From Halichondria panicea (lineage: Eukaryota > Porifera > Demospongiae > Suberitida > Halichondriidae), in the NCBI RefSeq assembly GCF_963675165.1, contig NC_087391.1:2561001-2625000 (forward strand): DNA of 64,000 bases. The letters are read 5' to 3'. Positions 1 to 10,789 of this stretch are shown in pieces; positions within the stretch are counted from its first letter, which is position 1; each line of letters begins with the position of its first letter. The notes below the pieces were generated by a model that was not told the origin of the DNA, did not search any database, and saw only the letters and a program-made list of their open reading frames with translations. The translations under genes and the position numbers were made by a program.

Positions 1-1
1 G

Positions 2-372
2 CCTTTTCCCAGTGGCAAAGGGCAGACCCCCACCATTATTGCACGGGAGCCACCAGGTGTTGATGGTTTAGATGGTAGGCCAGGGATTGACGGCGTGGAT
101 GGTAGGCCAGGGGTATATGTAGGCCAGGGGTAGATGGCGTGGATGGTAGGCCAGGGATAGATGTAGGCCAGGGGTAGATGTAGGCCAGGGATAGATGGCG
201 TGCATGGAGTGAACCACCAGCTGCAGAGAAAACCTTCACTGACGGGAAGAACTGGGATGGATGGGTCGAGTGGGATGAATGGATTGCCAGAGGTGGATGG
301 TGCGAATGGAACTGATGGGGTGAATGGACAACGTGGAGAGAGAGGAGAGGACCAGGATTTGACAACAGAATG
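2..372 (+). pseudogene. Collagen-like Gly-X-Y exon disrupted by a minisatellite
   Basis: From position 2 the + strand reads SGKGQTPTIIAREPPG and then collagen Gly-X-Y triplets (GVDGLDGRPGIDGVDGRPG) until a TAG at 131-133. The DNA here is a minisatellite built on a unit resembling gatggtaggccaggg. Unit lengths are not all multiples of three, so the Gly-X-Y frame is lost and regained. From about 213 an in-frame stretch again reads collagen-like (TGRTGMDGSSGMNG, then GQRGERGED) and stops at 370-372. This suggests an extracellular fibrous protein of the short-chain sponge collagen type. Whether it is a dead gene, an assembly slip in the repeat, or exons separated by tiny introns cannot be decided here. 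The gene continues upstream of the window. A possible splice donor (gtaagt) lies near 399. Confidence 0.5.
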
Positions 373-527
373 ATACAATCATTAATGGCACAAAATGTAA
401 GTTGAATACATCGTAAGTTGAATATATGCATGCATGCATGTGTATGTCCTGAAAGTTCCTTACAGTAAGGAGAAATTAATGTGTTTACAATCATTGATTA
501 TTTTTTCACCGTGTCCTTTTCTTGCAG

Positions 528-1028
528 AGAGCACTAACGAAAGTAGTAACTCTACTGGCAGGACTACTCCCTCAACCTCTACCACCCACCATTGAGGAGG
601 CTTTGTTACAAGTATCTTCTGAGGTGGAGAAACAGAGGGTACTGACCACGGCCATTGCTACAGAGGAACAGGAACAGGAAACCACTACCACGGTTAGTGC
701 TATGGAGGCCGAAACTCCTACCACAGAGGAAGGAAAGATGACGCCCATTGTCGTCACCACCCTGAGTGCCCCTGAGATCACTGTCGTCACCCCCCTGAGT
801 GGCCCTGAGCTTACTGTCGTCACCACCTCGAGTGGCTCCAAACCCACTGTCGTAACCACCCCGAGTGGCTCTGAACCCATTCTCGTAACCACCCTGAGTG
901 GCTCTTGGCCCACTGTTGTCACCACCCCGAGTGGCTCTGATCATGAGTCCAACACTGGACCTTCGGCTGGACCGTTTGCTAGGCCATTCCGTAAAAGAAA
1001 GCGATCACAGGAAACTGTGAATTTATAG
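528..1028 (+). CDS. Last exon of a Thr/Val/Pro-repeat (mucin-like) protein, possibly the tail of the upstream collagen-like gene
   Basis: A strong acceptor (pyrimidine tract ending cttgcag at 527) opens a 167-codon frame to TAG at 1026-1028 with no internal stop. It begins RALTKVVTLLAGLLPQPLPP, has an acidic Thr-rich middle, then about six copies of a 12-residue unit resembling TVVTTPSGSEPT (36 bp each, about 750-940), and ends in a basic cluster RPFRKRKRSQETVNL. There is no recognisable domain. Low-complexity Thr/Ser/Pro repeats are typical of extracellular stalks, but the basic end would suit a cytosolic or nuclear tail. The other frame after the same acceptor (ESTNESSNSTGRTTPS, then a quick stop) is an alternative ending for the collagen-like gene. 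Opposite-strand frames are open only because of the 36-bp repeat. Confidence 0.4.
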   Translation, partial: RALTKVVTLLAGLLPQPLPPTIEEALLQVSSEVEKQRVLTTAIATEEQEQETTTTVSAMEAETPTTEEGKMTPIVVTTLSAPEITVVTPLSGPELTVVTTSSGSKPTVVTTPSGSEPILVTTLSGSWPTVVTTPSGSDHESNTGPSAGPFARPFRKRKRSQETVNL

Positions 1029-1118
1029 GCCATACATGCACTTCATATTTTGTACATCTTATAATTTTTTCTTGTGTAAATTTCATCTCTTTCCCCTTCA
1101 TACTTGCAGGAAAACTTT

Positions 1119-1490
1119 CGATGCGCATAAACTTGAGGACGGGGGAATAATTGCAGTGAGTTACTTGAGGGCAGGCGGGCCATATATGGATGTTTGAATA
1201 ATTCATACTTACATAGGAGGGACCTTTTCTTTTAAGTTTAAATATACTTCGATGTTGTTTGGCCGGCATATGGATTGTTCTGTATCTTGGGAATTCTTGC
1301 CTATAAAAATGATGCGCATAAACTTGAGGACGGGGGAATAATTGCAGTGAGTTACTTGCTTACATAGGAGGGACCTTTTCCATGATAATCATCTGACAAG
1401 TGAACTAATGTATAAATACTATGGCCGGCATATGGATTGTTCTGTGTCTTGGGAATTCTTGCCTATAAAAATTATTTTGTAGTTACGTTG
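1119..1490. repeat. Imperfect direct duplication of about 190 bp
   Basis: Blocks at 1119-1166 and 1311-1358 are nearly identical (gatgcgcataaacttgagg onward). They are followed in both cases by cttacataggagggacc and by a second block (atggccggcatatggattg) near 1259 and 1421. The second copy carries a small rearrangement. No coding potential was seen between 1030 and 1860 apart from short chance frames. Confidence 0.7.
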
Positions 1491-1859
1491 TTATGCGGTG
1501 TAAAGGTTCTTCCTGTGTATAAATATGAGTGTTAGTGGGGGTGGTTGCTTGGTCTTTATTTTGTATTGGGCTGTTATCTTCCACTGACATTTGTGGTGTC
1601 AGTCATAATCTTAAAGAAATAGACGCGGAGAGCATCGAAATATTCCTATTAACACTCGATGAACTTAATTCTTTTGGTGACTCCGGTGAATTCTAGTTAC
1701 TGCTGTATATGATGTAACGGCTTCTTCAAGTGGAGTTGATTTCTCTCGCTGATTCTGTATGGCATTAAAAAAAGGCAGACCATGTGCTACCCTTTTTAGT
1801 TTGAGTTATTATAAAGTCATTCTAATGTATATATAGAGGCTGTAAGAAACAACCAAGTA

Positions 1860-2545
1860 CAATTACAAGATTTTAAGCGATGGTAATCCAACTCTGAAGC
1901 AGTCAGCAAGAGTAATTTTTGAGTATGGCAACTGTTGAAGTAAATGGAAACGGCAGTAGCAAAATACCCAAGCCGAATTTTGATCACTCGTGTGGTCATA
2001 CGGCATATGCTCCTGATGAACTGGTTGTATCCAGGCTTGGCTTGTAAGAATCCCGGAGGCTTGCGATGAGAGACACCATGCACATGAGTAGGAACGGTTC
2101 AAGGCTAGTGACTGATGACGGGACACCGAAAGGAGCGGTAAAGATTTTGGAAGAGCGTGGCATTAATACAGGCTCCAGCAACTGTAATGTTTAATGTTCT
2201 CTCATTTGAAAGGAAGCCAGCCTGGAAAAGAAATGGAGAAGGAAGAATACAAATCGTACCAATAACTTTAACGATCACAATCAAAGAACAATTAGCCTAA
2301 AATCAGTTTACACCTATAGTTTATACACCTAGTTTTGTATTTGCATTTCATTATTGAACTGATGTGATGATGTGAACTGAAGCTGATAAAAAAAAATACT
2401 ATGCATTACACGTTAGCAAGATTGGTTAACATCTTCGCTGTCGATATAGATAGCCATAATAATATTATTAGTCGTGTGTGCATGGATGCACGTTGTTGTT
2501 ATGGTTAATTACATGTAACTTTCATGTTCAGGGTACATGTATATA
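1860..2545 (+). pseudogene. Degraded 3' fragment of the DDE transposase element found intact at 8960-10789
   Basis: This stretch is collinear with about 10030-11180. Matching blocks include ggtaatccaactctgaagca (1880) with the coding region near 10043, the block around the second catalytic Asp (cactcgtgtggtcatacggc, 1985), the Gly/Pro-rich loop, and the C-terminal segment (ggaagccagcctggaaaaga, 2212). Internal deletions remove the region encoding the catalytic Glu, and many frameshifts and stops are present. Similarity continues past the stop codon through the 3' non-coding part and ends in both copies at ttcagggtacatgta (about 2528 and 11167). That likely marks the 3' border of the element. 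It is 5'-truncated. Confidence 0.8.
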
Positions 2546-2929
2546 TATATAGATGACATAACAACCTATATTAACAAATCATCTGTTTTCATCTTTGCTG
2601 TGTTCATTGCAGATATATAATTATAGCCGTGCATGTGGGGCTTCAGGACACTGCTTGTATATGCACATATACCTCATGCTATATAATTATTATTACGTAT
2701 ATTATTTTATGTATAAAAATTATATGCAGGACGAACGATAACGACCCAAAGCCACCATTTGCCAAAAAACTCTTTAATTAATTAAGTGATTGTATTACTG
2801 AAACTTAAGTAACTGTATAAGTACAAACTTAAGTAACTGTATATATACTAACTTAATTGTATATATAGCAAATGTATGCCGTTCTATTATAATAAATTAC
2901 CATGATGATACAAAACTAATTTAAAGAGT

Positions 2930-3240
2930 GAGCTCACAAGAGGACCTACAAACGGACCTTGACCATCTATTGTCTTAGTGTGACAAGTGGAATCTCTCTT
3001 TAAACACAAATAAGTGTATCAGTATGCATATACATTTTGGGCCAAAAAAATCGTTCGCATACCTACTCTTTAGGTAACACACCAATTTTGTCTACAGAAT
3101 CGTATAAATACTTAGGCATCACGGTCCAAAAATCTCTCTCGTGGTCATCACACGTAAACACGATATGTAAGAAGGCCTTCACTTCATTAGAAGAGCAATC
3201 CAGTGTGCCTCAATCAAAATATTGGTCGCATGTGTGCAAA
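2930..3240 (+). pseudogene. LINE-type reverse transcriptase C-terminal remnant
   Basis: The frame reads QEDLQTDLDHLLS-stop-CDKWNLSLNTNKC, then HIHFG, and after a shift at an A-run HTYSLGNTPILSTESYKYLG followed by LSWSSHVNTICKKA. This is the usual order in non-LTR retrotransposon reverse transcriptases after the catalytic FADD box: Leu-Gln-x-Asp-Leu, W-C-x-K-W, L-N-x-x-K-C, then S-Y-K-Y-L-G and the L-W-x-x-H-V thumb motif. One nonsense codon and one frameshift make it dead. Neither an ORF1 nor an endonuclease is present nearby. The clade (CR1, Jockey or similar) cannot be set from this much. Confidence 0.75.
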
Positions 3241-3584
3241 TAGAAGCCTCTATTCCTGTGTGTACGTACAGGTATCTCCTCAGACGGGAAGAAAGGACGA
3301 GCACTTAGTTGAGGTAATTATAAGTGTTGAAAGCCTAGCTTGTAAGTAAAATAATGTATAGGATTTAGATCAAGATCAACTAAACGATTCCAGGATATTT
3401 GATGCAAGTTTCTGTGTAAGTTTGACTTAATTAGTCGATCGCACATAATTATGCAATTTTTCTAGGAGGACCCACCACTGTGAAGCAACGGCCAAATGTA
3501 AGCTTTGCACATAATTATTGCAAAAGACACTACTCAGCCAGGATTCGGACAAACCACCAATATATAAAACGTCACCCATAATTT

Positions 3585-5780
3585 AAACAAAAATAGCAGG
3601 ACTGGGTGTCCTGCAGAAAAATGGTGCAGTAGAAACCATGTGTACTAAATGATTACAGTGTTCAGAAGCTTAGCTCAATTGGCAAGTCTGCTGATAGTCC
3701 AATTGTTTTGGATTCCTCATCTGAAGAGAACGAGTTTCTCGTCGAGTTAGCATGCATGTGCTAGTCTATTGCATGTGTTAGTCTATTTGAAGAGCACATA
3801 AACTTATTTATAGCTGGCAAATTAAAGTAGAATTCATTGTTAATCATACTCAGTTACCAGTTCCCGTGATCATGATCTCTGAATGTGTACTACCTGTCCT
3901 TTGTGAGGCCTATATGTTACTGTTATAATTCTGATTGGAGTACAAAGGTACGTAGCGACAGACAAGCATTTTTTTCTCCACTTGGGGTGTGTTTTCATTG
4001 TGCTATTGACTATTAATTTTTTGGAATATTAAGGTCAACACGTGTGGCCTCAAACATGTTCATTGGACAGACGTGAAGACATTAGCTTCTCTCATTAGGG
4101 GATTCCATTCACTGCAATAATACAGTGGTAACATGTACTTTATATAATTTATGTTAACTTGTCTTGTGGTGCAACCTGTACCTGACAGCAATTAAGAATA
4201 TACAGGGAGAAAGAGATCTAAAACATGTTCATTGGACGGACGTGAAGATGTTAGCTTCTCTCATCAGGGGCTTCCATTCACTGCACTAATAAAGTGATCA
4301 CATGTACTTTATATAATTTATGTCAACTTTTCTTGTGGTACAACCTGTACCTGGCAGCAATTAAGAATGTAGAGGGAGAAAGAGATCTTAAACATGTTCA
4401 TTGGACGGACGTGAAGATGTTAGCTTCTCTCACTGCACTAATAAAGTGATCACATGTACTTTATATAATTTATGTCAACTTGTCTTGTGGTACAACCTGT
4501 ACCTGGCAGCAATTAAGAATATACAGGGAGAAAGAGATCTAAAACATGTTCATTGGACGGACATGAAGATGTTAGCTTCTCTCATCAGGGGCTTCCATTC
4601 ACTGCACTAATAAAGTGATCACATGTACTTTATATAATTTATGTCAACTTGTCTTGTGGTACAACCTGTACCTGGCAGCAATTAAGAATGTAAAGGGAAA
4701 AAGAGATCTTAAACATGTTCATTGGACAGACGTGAAGATGTTAGCTTCTCTCATCAGGGGCTTCCATTCACTGCACTAATAAAGTGATCACATGTACTTT
4801 ATATAATTTATGTCAACTTGTCTTGTGATACAACCTGTACCTGGCAGCAATTAAGAATGTAGAGGGAAAAAGAGATCTTAAACATGTTCATTGGACAGAC
4901 GTGAAGATGTTAGCTTCTCTCATCAGGGGCTTCCATTCACTGCACTAATAAAGTGATCACATGTACTTTATATAATTTATGTCAACTTGTCTTGTGGTAC
5001 AACCTGTACCTGGCAGCAATTAAGAATGTAGAGGGAGAAAGAGATCTAAAACATGTTCATTGGACGGACGTGAAGATGTTAGCTTCTCTCATCAGGGGCT
5101 TCCATTCACTGCACTAATAAAGTGATCACATGTACTTTATATAATTTATGTCAACTTGTCTTGTGGTACAACCTGTACCTGGCAGCAATTAAGAATGTAG
5201 AGGGAAAAAGAGATCTTAAACATGTTCATTGGACAGACGTAAAGATGTTAGCTTCTCTCATCAGGGGCTTCCATTCACTGCACTAATAAAGTGATCACAT
5301 GTACTTTATATAATTTATGTCAACTTGTCTTGTGGTACAACCTGTACCTGGCAGCAATTAAGAATGTAGAGGGAGAAAGAGATCTAAAACATGTTCATTG
5401 GACGGACGTGAAGATGTTAGCTTCTCTCATCAGGGGCTTCCATTCACTGCACTAATAAAGTGATCACATGTACTTTATATAATTTATGTCAACTTGTCTT
5501 GTGGTACAACCTGTACCTGGCAGCAATTAAGAATGCTGAGGGAGAAAGAGATCGAGATCCTGGCATACTCCACGACAAAGCTATGACTTTTTCATGGCTA
5601 CGTCACACGCTGACTGACAGGGAATCGGTGCACATCTCTCAGTTTCTTTGCTTTTGTTGGTGTTAATAAATTCCTTCCCAAAAGTTTACAATGGCTGCCA
5701 AAGCGTCATTGTGTCGCTCTTGCCATATAATAAATGATAACTAGGGCATATGTATACATATATACACAGGCGCCTCGTGA
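3585..5780 (+). repeat. Composite repeat, copy 1: tRNA-like head, nine 169-bp tandem units, conserved tail
   Basis: The left module (3585-4040) is shared with copies at 6385 and 12330. It contains a tRNA-like stretch with tagctcaattgg at 3671 (A-box-like) and ttttggattcc about 35 nt later (B-box-like). Then comes a tandem array, about 4045-5555, of nine units with period about 169 bp. Each carries tgttcattggac, ttagcttctctcatcagggg, cactgcactaataaagtgat, acatgtactttatataattt and ggtacaacctgtacctggca. One unit (4390-4541) is shortened to about 151 bp. The right module (5552-5780) starts gatcctggcatactccacga and is shared with the other copies. Short open frames across the array are by-products of the repeat. 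Confidence 0.85.
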
Positions 5781-6279
5781 GAAGCACTGATTTTTTTTAT
5801 GTTTGATAATAATAGCTAAATGAAAAGTGAAGAAAATAACTGTAGGATCCGACAGTCAACTTGTGTTGTTGGAAGTTTGATGTGGTGAGGTCTAGTATCA
5901 GATCCACGTTTGTTGTGAGCTTATAAAATATACACTGTACTTCTACTTTCTCTCTGTACAGTAGGAACTACACCAAAATAAAAACGTCATGTCAGGCATG
6001 ACACTGTTTCAGTATAGATCTACTTTGTGCTGCCTTCAAATATAAATTATAATAAAAATTATAATAATATGAGCTGACCTCTGCTGATCTGCCTGCTGTG
6101 GTCTAGCTATGTCCCTCCCTTGTGTTGATGCACAGAGAGCTATATAGAGACAGCTAGCCTAGCCTGTGTGAGCAGATATTAAGTTGCACTCAGTACGAGG
6201 TGGCCACGTCCATCTAAGCAAGTGCATCGTTTGCTTCTTTATTGCCTTATAGCGCCCCCGGGGAGAGCACATCTGTTAC

Positions 6280-6321
<42 letters not shown>

Positions 6322-6384
6322 ACATGGGCCAGAATCAGGTAGCACCCGCTCGGCAATAATTATGATAATAAAATTATGACAGTA
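5781..6384. other. Gene-free spacer with an (AT)n microsatellite
   Basis: No supported gene. A run of alternating at occupies about 6281-6319. The rest is AT-rich spacer between two composite repeats. Confidence 0.6.
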
Positions 6385-7500
6385 AATTTTAAGTTTTGGA
6401 GACCTTAGTCAAGAAAGGCAGGCCCAATTTCTGAGTTTTCAGGGTATTCTTTTTTCAACATAATGGGAAAAATGGTGCAGTAGAAACCATGTGTATAGAT
6501 AGAGTGTTCAGAAGCTTAGCTCAATTGGTAAGTCTGCTGATAGTCCAATTGTTTTGGATTCCTCGTCTGAAGAGAATGGTGAGGAAGATAACATCTGAGT
6601 TTCTCGTCGAGTTAGAGTGCATGTGTTAGTCTATTTGAAGAGCACATAAACTTATTTATAGCTGGCAAACTAAAGTAGAATTCATTGTTAGTCATACTCA
6701 GTTACCAGTTCCCGTGATCATGATCTCTGAATGTGTACTATACTTGTCCTTTGTGAGGCCTATATGTTACTGTTATAATTCTGATTCGAGTACAAAGGTA
6801 CGTAACTACAGACAAGCATTTTTTTCTCCACTTGGGGTGTGTTTTCATTGTGCTATTGACTATTGGAATATTAAAAACGTGTGGCCTCAAACATATTCAT
6901 TGGACAGACGTGAAGATGTTAGCTTCTCTCATCAGGGGCTTCCATTCACTGCACTAATAAAGTGATCACATGTACTTTATATGATTTATGTCAACTTGTC
7001 TTGTGGTACAACCTGTACCTGGCAGCAATTAAGAATGTAGAGGGAGAAAGAGATCTTAAACATGTTCATTGGACGGACGTGAAGATGTTAGCTTCTCTCA
7101 TCAGGGGCTTCCATTCACTGCACTAATAAATTGATCACATGTACTTTATATAATTTATGTCAACTTGTCTTGTGGTACAACCTGTACCTGGCAACAATTA
7201 AGGGAGAAAGAGATCTAAAACATGTTCATTGGACGGACGTGAAGATGTTAGCTTCTCTCATCAGGGGCTTCCCATTCACTGCACTAATAAAGTGATCACA
7301 TGTACTTTATATATGTAAACTTGTGTTGTGTTACAACCTGTACCTGGCAGCTATTTAGAATGCAGAGAGAGAAAGAGATCCTGACATACTCCACGACTAA
7401 TTACGTTCCTAAAGGAAGCTATGACTTTTTCAAGGCTACCTCACACGCTGACTGACAGGGAATCTGTGCACATCTTTCAGTTTATTTGCTTTTGTTTAAA
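6385..7500 (+). repeat. Composite repeat, copy 2: tRNA-like head, three 169-bp units, conserved tail
   Basis: Same order and orientation as copy 1. The left module starts near ttttggagaccttagtcaag (6394). The A-box-like tagctcaattgg lies at 6517. The array (about 6890-7370) holds three units and the tail begins gatcctgacatactccacga near 7368. The left module is 80-95 percent alike by eye to the other copies. The tail stops before the ttaataaattcc block seen in copies 1 and 3. Confidence 0.85.
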
Positions 7501-7732
7501 CGAGAAGCGTGGGTATAAAAGGGGCAGGGCCCGACCAAAAATGTTGCACGCAAACTACTCTTTGCGCTCAGGCTGTATCTTTTAACGTATGTACAGCTGT
7601 GAATATCAGCTAATTTCAAGCATCCCAGATTCACTGCCTTTAGCAACGCTTTTATGAGCGTAAAAGGGGCGTATTGAATGCTTGACATCCGCTTAGACAC
7701 GTGGTCTTTTAGTCAGTAAACAGTAAGCTAGT

Positions 7733-8650
7733 TTGCGATGGCTACTTCAAGGAAACAGGTGCGCTACACAATGGACGTTCACTTCACTTGATGAAGAGGA
7801 GAAGCAAGCGTTTCTTGGTCGCCTAAAGCACGTCCGTGAGTTGCTAAAGCCTCCTGGAAGCCCTCTGCTTGACAACTTTAGCCTGTTGAGCACACTCTGT
7901 GCTTCTGTTGAAGGTGACCCAGATCACTCACACCCTCCCCCTACCCCTGTTACTGCAATCAGGAGCTTTATGAGCAACAATGGTAAGCAATACAAGCATC
8001 ATCAGTAAATGCTCTATGAAGCATCATGCAGGTATGTACAAAACGATACTTCCGATGGGCAACAACTCTTTGCCACGGAGTATCATTGTTTCACTGACCT
8101 AGTGAAAAAAGTCCCTGGGAAGTCCAGTCAATAGTACAGGTGTGTGTTGACAGTTGACTATCAGTTTTATAAAATACACATGTGTTTTGTTGTAGAAAGG
8201 ACATGTGGTACGAGCTCTTTTTTGCTGCCGACGCTGTAAGGTGCAGAAGAGAAAGTGGTCTAGCTCCCGCGTATTTAGAGGCCATTATTTGGTGAACCAG
8301 AAGTGCAGTTCTGTGGTTTAGGGACTGTTGGTCAAAGTTATATCCGACAAGGTTAGCTCACTCCAACTATACCCAGAGTGTAAGAGTGTTTCCTCAGTGT
8401 ACGGAAAGCTAGGTTACCGTGACATAGTACAAAGGACAGCAAACGTGAGCATGATGTCGGCTGTTTTTGATGTGAAGGCCCTTCCTGAGTATACCACCAA
8501 CAAAGGAGAGGTGTGTTTCTGTACCGTATTACTAGAATAGTTGTAATAAATAATTTTATTGTTGTTTTAAACTTAGTGGGTAATCACTGATGCCCGGCAA
8601 GACCACACAACTGTGCCTTGCCTGTCTGGAAGGTGGGAAGTTAGTGTGTC
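7733..8650 (+). pseudogene. Fragmentary multi-exon gene of unknown family, likely transposon-related
   Basis: A start-like ATGGCTACTTCAAGG (7738) is followed, after a one-base frame change, by QWTFTSLDEEEKQAFLGRL and more to a donor near 7981. Further acceptor-bounded pieces follow. One reads KGHVVRALFCCRRCKVQKRK then SSSRVFRGHYLVNQK (8200-8313). Others read VKVISDKVSSLQLYPECKSV (8329 on), and WVITDARQDHTTVPCLSG (8577-8630). Phrases such as RVFxGHYLVNQK and VITDAR recur, from memory, in multicopy genes of sponges and cnidarians, but I cannot name the domain. Stops and a frameshift between pieces suggest decay. It sits directly 5' of the intact transposase gene but is probably unrelated to it. 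Confidence 0.35.
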
Positions 8651-8959
8651 CCTGTCAGTTCTGTATAGTGCTCCCAGGCATAAACCTGGTTTTGTTTACA
8701 CTAGCGTATCTCACGAATGGTTGAAGATATTTCTTAGCAACAAGCACAAAACTTTCAATATTTCTTACTGCCTTTATTTAGAACTTTAATTAGAATGATT
8801 CTGAGCATGTGCACTGTTGCTAGGGGTAGCTGAGCTAAATCTGCAAAAGGATTGGCCAATATGCGCATTACATCATAATTTCGCCCACGCATTCAATTAG
8901 CTATTTTGCAAAGACAAAAAGTGATAACTGCTGCAAAGTACCTGTTTTCTACTTCTACA

Positions 8960-10789
8960 ATGCCGAAAGGGAAGAAGCGAAATGCTCATCTGGCTGTTGC
9001 TAGATCTAAGAGATCCTATGAATCCACACAGCCCGTTGTTTCCACTAGTTCTCAAGCTGCAACTGTGCTAGACTCAACGGATGAATCTCCTCTGCCATCG
9101 TCTTCTGCATCTGCACCAACTGCAGCAATGCTTCTCTCTGATCAGCCATTATTGGCTAATTCTGACTCTGACTCTGATTTCGACCCTGAAAACAAACTGA
9201 AGAAAGACCCTGCTGCTCTTCTTAAGGAGTTTATTGACGACTGGATAGCCTCACTGGCAAGAGAAGATCTCTTCTCACTCTCACTTTTACTCTTTCATAT
9301 TCTCACTGAAGATTTTCAACTTCTTCTAGGAGCAAGCTCTAAGATAATTGGCCGTCATGTGAACAAGCACCACAAAACTGTACAGAAGTGGAGAATCGAT
9401 TTCCTCAACAACCAAGGTCAATTACCGGAGTATTTACGCGGCTGCTACCACAGAAGAAATGCAATTGCCCAGAACGAAGAGTTATCAGAAGTGGCCACTC
9501 AACATGTCCGGGAGAATGCTTTCAAGAAGGGTGCCCCTAATATGACAGCAAGGTCATTCTGCACGTGGGTGAACGATGAACTATTGCCAAGCTCCAATCT
9601 TGAACCTGGAGCACCTCGAAAGATCGGTGTTGAAGTTAGTCGAAACTGGCTTCACTCAATGGGATTCAACGTTAAACGCATTACCAAGGGCCTGTACTAT
9701 GATGGTCATGAGCGAGAAGATGTGATAGAAGATCGCAAGACGTTTCTGAATGACATGTGTCAGAATGGGTTTCTCCTTCCCTCCAATGCTCCAAATGAAG
9801 AAGCCAAAGAGTTAGTGAAAGATGTGGAACTAAAAACCAACTGGGAGAACACTATCTTTTGGTTCCATGACGAGAGCACTTTTAATGCTAATGATGATGA
9901 AGTCACAATGTGGAAGGACGACACAATGCAGGTCATTAAACCCAAAGGAAGAGGAGCAGGATTGATGGTGTCTGACTTTATTGAGGAGCGAGATGGATAT
10001 TTGGCCCTATCTGATAGCATGCACACAACTCTGAGTCAGGGCAATCCAACCTTAAAGCAGTCAGCGCGAGTCATTTTTGAGTATGGTAAGAACAAGGAGG
10101 GCTATTGGACCAGTGAAGATCTCATGAAGCAAATGGAAACGGCAGTAGCTGTAGCCGAGGCAAAATATCCGAGCCGAATTTTCAACCACGTTTGGATATT
10201 TGATCATTCCTGTGGTCATACGGCATATGCGCCAGATGCACTAGTTGTATCCAGGCTTGGCAAGAAGCCCGGAGGAAAACAGCCTGCGATGAGGGACACC
10301 ACATGGGCTGGAAAGACTCAAAGGCTGGTGATGGATGATGGAACACCAAAAGGAGCAGCACTGATTTTGGAGGAACGTGGCATCAACACACAAACATTGA
10401 AACTTGCCGATATGAAAATCGTACTGAGTTTCCACGAAGATTTTCGCGACGAGAGAAGTGCTCTACACAATCTTGTAGAAGGGAGAGGACACATGGTAAT
10501 GTTTCTGCCAAAGTTTCATTGTGAACTTAATGGAATTGAGAGAGTGTGGGGTCATGCAAAGCGATACACGAGAGCTCATTGCGACTATCGGTTCGACAGC
10601 CTTCGGCGAACAGTACCAGAAGCTTTAAACTCAATCTCTTGTGAAACAATTGCCAACTATATCAGAAGGTCCAGAAGCTATATGTTCTCCTATTTGAAAG
10701 GAAGTCAGCCTGGGAAAGAAATGGAAAAGGAAGTACAGAAATTTGGAAAGGAATATAAATCGCACCGTCGTGTTTTTGAAAAAGACTGA
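8960..10789 (+). CDS. DDE transposase, IS630/Tc1/mariner-like type with long spacing, intact ORF
   Basis: A single uninterrupted frame from ATG 8960 gives 609 residues. The open frame extends to 8906, but only with a non-ATG codon. Residues 1-75 are Ser/Thr-rich and basic (MPKGKKRN) with an acidic run SDSDSDFDPE. About residues 130-170 look like a helix-turn-helix (IIGRHVNKHHKTVQKWRIDF). The catalytic core shows D304 in WFHDESTFNANDD, D415 in IFDHSCGHTAYAPDAL and E527 in CELNGIERVWGHAKR. The D-D and D-E gaps are about 110 residues each. These match the H-D-E-S, F-D-x-S-x-G-H and E-L-N-x-I-E-x-V-W patterns of DDE_3-like transposases found in fungi and animals. No stop or frameshift is present, so it may be recently active. 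Terminal repeats could not be fixed. The 3' border is likely near 11180. Confidence 0.85.
   Translation: MPKGKKRNAHLAVARSKRSYESTQPVVSTSSQAATVLDSTDESPLPSSSASAPTAAMLLSDQPLLANSDSDSDFDPENKLKKDPAALLKEFIDDWIASLAREDLFSLSLLLFHILTEDFQLLLGASSKIIGRHVNKHHKTVQKWRIDFLNNQGQLPEYLRGCYHRRNAIAQNEELSEVATQHVRENAFKKGAPNMTARSFCTWVNDELLPSSNLEPGAPRKIGVEVSRNWLHSMGFNVKRITKGLYYDGHEREDVIEDRKTFLNDMCQNGFLLPSNAPNEEAKELVKDVELKTNWENTIFWFHDESTFNANDDEVTMWKDDTMQVIKPKGRGAGLMVSDFIEERDGYLALSDSMHTTLSQGNPTLKQSARVIFEYGKNKEGYWTSEDLMKQMETAVAVAEAKYPSRIFNHVWIFDHSCGHTAYAPDALVVSRLGKKPGGKQPAMRDTTWAGKTQRLVMDDGTPKGAALILEERGINTQTLKLADMKIVLSFHEDFRDERSALHNLVEGRGHMVMFLPKFHCELNGIERVWGHAKRYTRAHCDYRFDSLRRTVPEALNSISCETIANYIRRSRSYMFSYLKGSQPGKEMEKEVQKFGKEYKSHRRVFEKD

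Noticed and set aside
572-944. Minus-strand frames of 112-117 codons
   Set aside because: They are by-products of the 36-bp repeat that encodes the Thr/Val/Pro tail on the + strand.
4401-5666. Short frames such as VITCTLYNLCQLVLWYNLYL
   Set aside because: The same peptide recurs in each 169-bp unit and the frame breaks between units. It is repeat-derived.
3780-7500. CRISPR-like array
   Set aside because: Units of 169 bp are contiguous without unique spacers, in a eukaryotic transposon setting. It is a satellite-type array.
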